From: Pigmentiphaga litoralis
Lineage (GTDB): Bacteria > Pseudomonadota > Gammaproteobacteria > Burkholderiales > Burkholderiaceae_B
Direction: 5' to 3'
DNA: 64,000 nt
NCBI RefSeq assembly: GCF_013408655.1
Contig: NZ_JACCBP010000001.1
Coordinates: forward strand, 186,001 to 250,000
Shown: one piece after another, positions 61,401-64,000 of the stretch
How positions within the stretch are numbered: the first letter of the stretch is position 1
Layout: every line of letters starts with the position of its first letter
The notes under the pieces: generated by a model
Seen by the model: only the letters and a program-made list of their open reading frames with translations
Told to the model about the DNA's origin: nothing
Database searches by the model: none
Program-made: the position numbers and the translations under genes

Positions 61401-64000
61401 CCGCCGGTCGACGTTGCGGTCAGGTTGCCGCTGAGCGCGGTGGCGCCCAGGGTGGTCGCCGCGCTTTCCAGCACGGTGGCGTTCTTGCCGGTCAGGCTCA
61501 GTACGCCAAAGGTATTGCCGCTGCGGTCCAGCGTGATGTTGTTGGTGCCCGCATTCAGCGTGACGGCCGCGTTGCCCAGGGCCCAGGTATTGCCTTGCAG
61601 GATGTCGCGGGTATTGGTCAGCGCCAAGGCCGATGGGGCGGTCGATACGGTCACCGCGCCAAACGCATTGGTTGCGCTTGTCAACGATACGGCGCCGGGC
61701 GCCGACACGGTCAGCGCACCCGAGGTGATGCCACCTGCCGTCTGTTGAATCGCGCCACCGGTGGTCAGCGCCAGCGCGGTGGTGCCGGCTGCCAGGTTGC
61801 CGGCCAGGGCGATATTGCCCGAGTTGGCGACACCGATGGACAGCGAGGCCAGGCTGGCCGGCAGCTGGCCCAGTTCGCTGGCCGTCAGGCTGAGCGTGTT
61901 GGCCGTGGGTGTCGAGGCGCCCAGGGTGATCGCACGGCCTGCCGAGAAGGTCTCGACGGCCAGTGCGCCCGTGCTGGTGATCGCGCCGCCCAGGTCGATA
62001 TCGTCGCCGATCAGGCGCAGCGCGTTGGCGCCTGCGTTGACCGTTCCGTTCAGATTCAGGGTGCCCGTGCGTGCGTTGAGCGACGTGCCGGCTGCCGTGA
62101 CCAGCGCACCGTTGACACGCACGCCCACGCCTTGCAGCGCACCGGACGCCGTCGTGGTCGAGCCGGTGTAGACCTGCGCGCCGGTCGTGGTGACATCGCC
62201 GAGGGCGAGGGCGCCGCCGGTCGCGGTCAAGGAGGTCAGTGCCGTCGTGCCGCCCGTCGTGCTGAGCTGAATGCCTCCCGTGCCCGCATCGAGCGTCAGC
62301 GCGCGTGCGCCGTCGATCCCGCCGTGCAGGACGATGCCGCGGTTGGTCGTGGTCACCGTGGTGCTCGTCGACAGCGTCGTGCCGCCGTTGACCGTCAGGC
62401 CGCCGGCTGCCAGCACGTTCGTTGCGCCATTCAGGGTCAGGCGCCCGCCGATGGTGCTGGCGGCCGCACCGCCGAGGCTGGTGGCTTGCTTGAGCGTGAC
62501 GTTGCCTGTCGCGGCCAGGTGGCCGCGCGTAGCCAGGGTGTTTTCAAACGAGGTGGTACCGACGCCGGTCAATGTGATGGCGGCGCCCACGCCGCTACCG
62601 AGTTGGACCGTGTTGCCAACCTGCCCGGCAAAGGTCGTGGTCGCTGCTCCCGAATTGACGGAAAGATTGGCGGCCCCGTTGAGCGCGCCGCCGATCACGA
62701 CACCGCTGCTGTTGGAGATGATGGATGTGTCGCCGGCCAGGTCCATCGCTTGCGTCTGAACGCCGCCGTACGAGCTGAAGGTAGTGGTGGCGCCCGACCG
62801 CCCGATGGTGACCAGGCCCGTGCCGAGGTTGGTGCCGGTCAGGCCGTTGCCGAGCGTCACATTGTTCTGGAAGCGCGTCGCGCCGCCGCCCTGGACGAGC
62901 AGACCCGAGTTGGCGTTGACCGTGCTGGCGAAGGTCGAGGCGCCGGAGCCTTGGAGCGTCAGCGCAGCGTCCGCGCCGGCGCCAAGGTTGCTGACAGCGC
63001 CGGTGAACGTTTTCGTGCCTGTGCCAGTGCTGACAATCAGGTCGCGTCCGCCGCCCGCCAACGTGTCGGCAAAGGTGACGCCGCTGTTCAAGGTGGCGAT
63101 GGTGGAATCGCCGCTCAAGGTCACGGCGTTGTTGAACGTGATCGCGCCGCCTTGCGTGGCGCTGCCCAAGGCGCCCGCCACGGTAATGCCGCCGGGCGCG
63201 GTGAAGGTCATCGCGCCGGCCACCCCCAGGTTGGCGGGTAGCGTCAAGGTCTGCGCGCTAAGCGTCAGGCCGGTCAGCAGCGGCGAGATGTTGTTGAGGC
63301 CGGTGATTGCACCGGCGCCGCCCGCCAACGCATTGAGCGTCAGGGTCTGCGCGCCAGTCACGGCGCCGCCAAGGGCAATGGTGCTGCCGTTCGAGGTGAT
63401 GGTGGTGGCGCCCGACAAGGCCATGCCGCCATTGAAGGCGATGCCGTCGTAGCCGCTGAAGGTGCCACCGATGGCCACGGGGCCGGCAAAGGCCGAGCCC
63501 ACGGTGCCGTCGGCCAGCGTGACCGCCTTGGCGAACGTGACTGCGCCGGCAGCCGTCATGCCGCTGCGGGCGTTGACGGTGTCGCTGAAACTGGCCGCCC
63601 CGGTGCCCGACAGGGTCAGTGCCGCGCCCGTGCCGTCGCCCAGGGCGGTCGTGCCGCCAATGGGGCCCACGAAATTCTTGACGCCGGTGCCGTTGGCGAT
63701 CGTCAGATCCCGCGCACCGTCGATGCTGCTGGTGAAACTGACGGCCGAGTCGACCGCCGTCACGGCGGACGTACCTGCCAGGACAACCGGGCCATTGAAA
63801 GCGATGGCGCCTGCTGCGGTGCTGGTCACGTTGCCGTTCAGCATGATCGACGAGCCGCCGGTGGCGGTGTAGGACTGCGCGCCATTGATCGCGATGCCGC
63901 CCGCAGGCAGGGCCAAGGCGTTGCCGGTCACCGACAGGGACGTTAGGTCCGAGCCGATGCGGTCCAGGCCGGTGATGGCCCCGGTGCCCGCGTTCAAGGT
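52448..64000 (-). CDS. Giant haemagglutinin/YDG-repeat surface protein, partial (N-terminus beyond window)
   Basis: More than 3849 residues with no stop; the start lies outside the window. From the right edge to about 60.3 kb the protein is made of Gly/Ala/Thr-rich beta-strand repeats of the filamentous-haemagglutinin type (for example NTFGSLTLSG, NLFGTLAISG). An MBG-like unit (LTKTYGDALDVSSAFTIGG) comes next. Then 28 YDG-type units of about 83 residues follow, each with K-(V/T)-YD-x-(T/S)T, DNR and DKNAG-like motifs and closing DAGNY. The C-terminal 180 residues hold a Pro-rich linker and an Ig/cadherin-like end domain (LPAWLQFDAKTLTFQAVD). No autotransporter barrel or LPXTG-like anchor is present, so two-partner or other secretion is inferred. 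Copy number may be affected by assembly. Confidence 0.88.
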   Translation of the reverse strand, partial: TLNAGTGAITGLDRIGSDLTSLSVTGNALALPAGGIAINGAQSYTATGGSSIMLNGNVTSTAAGAIAFNGPVVLAGTSAVTAVDSAVSFTSSIDGARDLTIANGTGVKNFVGPIGGTTALGDGTGAALTLSGTGAASFSDTVNARSGMTAAGAVTFAKAVTLADGTVGSAFAGPVAIGGTFSGYDGIAFNGGMALSGATTITSNGSTIALGGAVTGAQTLTLNALAGGAGAITGLNNISPLLTGLTLSAQTLTLPANLGVAGAMTFTAPGGITVAGALGSATQGGAITFNNAVTLSGDSTIATLNSGVTFADTLAGGGRDLIVSTGTGTKTFTGAVSNLGAGADAALTLQGSGASTFASTVNANSGLLVQGGGATRFQNNVTLGNGLTGTNLGTGLVTIGRSGATTTFSSYGGVQTQAMDLAGDTSIISNSSGVVIGGALNGAANLSVNSGAATTTFAGQVGNTVQLGSGVGAAITLTGVGTTSFENTLATRGHLAATGNVTLKQATSLGGAAASTIGGRLTLNGATNVLAAGGLTVNGGTTLSTSTTVTTTNRGIVLHGGIDGARALTLDAGTGGIQLSTTGGTTALTSLTATGGALALGDVTTTGAQVYTGSTTTASGALQGVGVRVNGALVTAAGTSLNARTGTLNLNGTVNAGANALRLIGDDIDLGGAITSTGALAVETFSAGRAITLGASTPTANTLSLTASELGQLPASLASLSIGVANSGNIALAGNLAAGTTALALTTGGAIQQTAGGITSGALTVSAPGAVSLTSATNAFGAVTVSTAPSALALTNTRDILQGNTWALGNAAVTLNAGTNNITLDRSGNTFGVLSLTGKNATVLESAATTLGATALSGNLTATSTGGISLGATTGVAGNAALNAADLITQANGAKLTVGGDLSLTTTHTAGNVAIDNRGAASTVLGDTLVGADYALNAAGQTVSQAAGTSVKVAGTFSPSGASINLGNTGNLFGTLAISGATGTTVVKQNGVVTLGDRVETGNLTVISDASSDVFGGPTIAGNAVALAGAQNAIGGKISVTTAAPAIVSGGADVQTGIVQAANTTLQITGDASFTAMPSTAGTLGINLSNTGNTFGSLTLSGDTIKVASSNAAVIKGATAVNGVDIVSDGAVTVTGAVRSTAGDTLITSGSDLTIAAGGSVAAANGNAVLATGTTGHFINNAGASAVTTDAGHRWLIYVGDKAGNTFGNLNSQNTAVWNATLAGLAPASVTATGNRYLFNATPVLTFSGKTLTKTYGDALDVSSAFTIGGLETGVTNAYVGDSLATVLAGSPVVTSDGSAATAVVTASPYAIKLDGASLVTANGYTLGAVTDGTLTVDQRVLTVNATGSKVYDATTGLTGATFTLGNTVNSDEVAASGTTVFATKDAGAGKALTLSGVQLSGAAAGNYRVGTTSGTGTITKAALTIGATGNDKTYDATRGATVALTDNRLGTDVLTLGYGQATFADKNAEANKAVAVTGITLAGTDANNYTFNTTTATTATINKAVLTVGATGTNKTYDSTTGATVTLNDNRLGSDVLTLTHGGAAFSDKNAGNGKTITVSDISVTGADAGNYTANTTASAQANIAKANLSITVDGVDKVYDTTRNATVAYTDGRFANDQLTITGTATFADKNAGNGKAVTVTNIAVGGIDAGNYTTSTTGALTTANVTKAALTVGAAGVAKTYDATTNAAVTLNDNRLGNDVLTLAYGQAALADKNAGAAKAVNVTGITVTGTDAANYTANTTTTTTTSVAKASLTVGATGVDKVYDATTVASVNYTDSRFAGDQLTLSGNAVFADKNAGAGKAISISGITAGGTDMGNYVLANTTASTTASISKAQLTATATGADKVYDGTTVANATLADNRLGTDQLTLGYASANFLDKNVGTGKLINVTGVTLSGADAGNYTVGTTAIGSGAISKALLAVSLLGTDKVYDATTAATVSLVDNRVSNTDALSISYAGAAFADKNAGANKAITVTGLRIVGADADNYTIDTSGVTNAKANIAKATLTASATGIDKVYDATTGATVSLADNRIGTDQLTLAYGAAAFADKNAGAGKAVTVSGITLSGADAGNYVVNTGAATTATINKAALTVGATGIDKVYDTTTAATVNLTDNRLANDALTVAYGSASFADKNAGANKAVTVSGLTIAGADASNYVIDTSAATQTTATIAKAALAIGATGNGKVYDTTTAATVNLNDNRLGADQLTVAYGSASFADKNAGNGKTVSVAGLTVTGADAGNYLANTSTSTTADIAKAQLTVGAAGIDKVYDTTTVATVNLSDNRLGADQLVLGYGNAAFADKNAGTGKTVSVAGLTVTGTDAGNYVANTTATTTATIAKASLNIGATGIDKVYDTTTVANVNLNDNRLGADQLTVGYGAAAFADKNAGDGKTVSVAGLTVTGADAGNYVANTSTATTANIAKAQLTIAASGIDKVYDATTVANVNLGDNRLGTDQLTLGYGNAAFADKNAGNGKTVSVAGISVTGADAGNYVANTTAATTANIAKASLTIGATGIDKVYDTTTVATVNLNDNRLGTDQLTLGYGDAAFADKNAGNGKTVSVTGLTVTGSDAGNYVANTGTTTTANIAKAQLTVGAAGIDKVYDTTTAATVTLNDNRLGADQLTVGYGNAAFSDKNAGNGKTVSVAGITVVGADAGNYAVNTGTTTTASIAKAQLTIGATGIDKVYDATTVANVTLGDNRLGADQLTLGYGNATFADKNAGNGKTVSVAGITVTGADAGNYAANTTAATTATIAKAQLTVGAAGIDKVYDTTTVANVNLNDNRLGNDQLTLAYGNAAFADKNAGNGKAVNVAGIAVTGADAGNYIANTTAATTANIGKAALNIGATGVDKVYDATTGASVTLNDNRLGNDSVSLAYGNAAFADKNAGAGKSVSVGGITVTGADAGNYVANTTASTTANIAKAALTIGAAGIDKVYDATTVANVNLNDNRLGSDSLTLSYGNAAFADKNAGAGKAITVAGITVAGADAGNYIANTTAATTANIAKAQLTVGAAGIDKVYDTTTVANVNLNDNRLGNDALSLSYANAAFADKNAGSNKAVNVAGITVAGADAGNYIANTTASTTATIAKAALTVGAAGIDKVYDASTNAAVALNDNRLGSDSLTLSYGNAAFADKNAGAGKAITVAGIAIGGTDAGNYVANTTASTTATIAKAALTVGAAGIDKVYDTTTVAGVTLNDNRYGTDQLTLGYGNAAFADKNAGSNKAVNVAGITVTGADAGNYIANTSAATTANIAKAQLTVGAAGIDKVYDTTAVANVNLNDNRLGADQLSVGYGTAAFADKNAGNGKTVSVAGITVTGIDAGNYVANTTAATTATIAKAALTVGAAGIDKVYDATTVANVNLNDNRLGADQLTLGYANATFADKNAGSNKAVNVAGITLGGVDAGNYVANTSASTTANIAKAQLTVGATGIGKVYDTTTAANVALTDNRLGNDSLSLTYGNAAYADKNAGANKLVNVAGISVTGADAANYVANTTATTTATVAKAALTATATGIDKTYDASTAVAVALADNRLGNDSLTLSYANASVADKNAGQDKQVLVSGISATGADAANYTVNGTASTTADIARATLVVTGTGLPKVYDGSTVGIVQFNDNRVAGDNVTIVNPIAAFLDAEVGTGKTMNVSGFSLGGADAGNYLLASNSFTITGDIIAASALPPVLPPAVPAPVVATQTQAVLTPPPAATETLPVVSDLAMTSGGSSNGIVIAAATVPATATMGSAANVVGATADGRAVTGTLTLVPRGETSTMDFAVQTGNSTSWSFKVPAEAVKAVLPANAVAVDAVLDNGQPLPAWLQFDAKTLTFQAVDAPAGALPLKAAVRFNSTSQVIDVLVTN
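53005..59990 (-). repeat. 28 tandem copies of a 249-base unit (YDG domains)
   Basis: The DNA repeats about every 249 bases, matching an 83-residue protein unit. Counting the K-x-YD motif gives 28 copies. Copies in the middle are nearly identical at the protein level; the first eight and last two are more divergent. Confidence 0.92.

Overview
The window is GC-rich, densely coded DNA from a betaproteobacterium, most likely Burkholderiales of the Alcaligenaceae type (Bordetella/Achromobacter/Pigmentiphaga-like). The evidence is the rne-rluC-yceF-yceD-rpmF-plsX-fabHDG-acpP-fabF gene order, an rpoE-rseA-rseB-mucD-lepA-lepB-rnc-era-recO-pdxJ-acpS-nagZ run, a Bug-type tripartite tricarboxylate binding protein, and betaproteobacterial protein sequences throughout. 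The genus cannot be fixed from the sequence alone.

Layout. 1-3241 (minus): a large hybrid sensor kinase cut by the left edge. 3328-4326 (minus): an orphan Bug-family binding protein. 4529-8173 (minus): RNase E, with a long leader facing rluC. 8758-11688 (plus): rluC, a HAD phosphatase and a small SppA-type peptidase. 11786-13125 (minus): a tetrapyrrole-methylase-fold methyltransferase and yceF/maf. 13605-20637 (plus): yceD, rpmF, plsX, fabH, fabD, fabG, acpP and fabF, the core of fatty-acid synthesis. 20639-25143 (plus): a YgfX-like membrane protein followed by the envelope-stress set rpoE, rseA, rseB and mucD, closed by a clear terminator. 25317-36510 (plus): lepA, lepB, rnc, era, recO, pdxJ, acpS, nagZ, uvrC and pgsA. 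36609-37910 (plus): an MFS transporter.

The accessory part starts after an AT-richer gap at about 37.9 kb. A 1272-residue SARP/BTAD-type regulator with a degenerate cyclase domain and a STAND-like ATPase (38221-42039) precedes a urea carboxylase (42225-45863). Five genes for an ABC urea transporter, urtABCDE (45902-51591), follow in the same direction with almost no gaps. The carboxylase is preceded by a match to the sigma-54 -24/-12 consensus and an NtrC-like dyad, which points to nitrogen-starvation control of the whole unit. No urease, allophanate hydrolase or urea-carboxylase-associated protein lies in the window.

The right end (52448-64000, minus) is one giant, incomplete adhesin-like protein. 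It has haemagglutinin-type beta-strand repeats, an MBG-like unit and then 28 tandem copies of a YDG-type domain of about 83 residues. A sapC-family gene sits 21 bases downstream on the same strand and ends at a strong terminator.

A second theme is the number of short in-frame tandem repeats in housekeeping genes: a Thr-Asp repeat in UvrC, a Ser-rich repeat in NagZ, an Asp-Ala-Pro-Ala repeat in RNase III and a Val-Ala-Pro-Ala-Ala repeat in RNase E. No tRNA, rRNA, CRISPR array, insertion sequence or prophage was seen.
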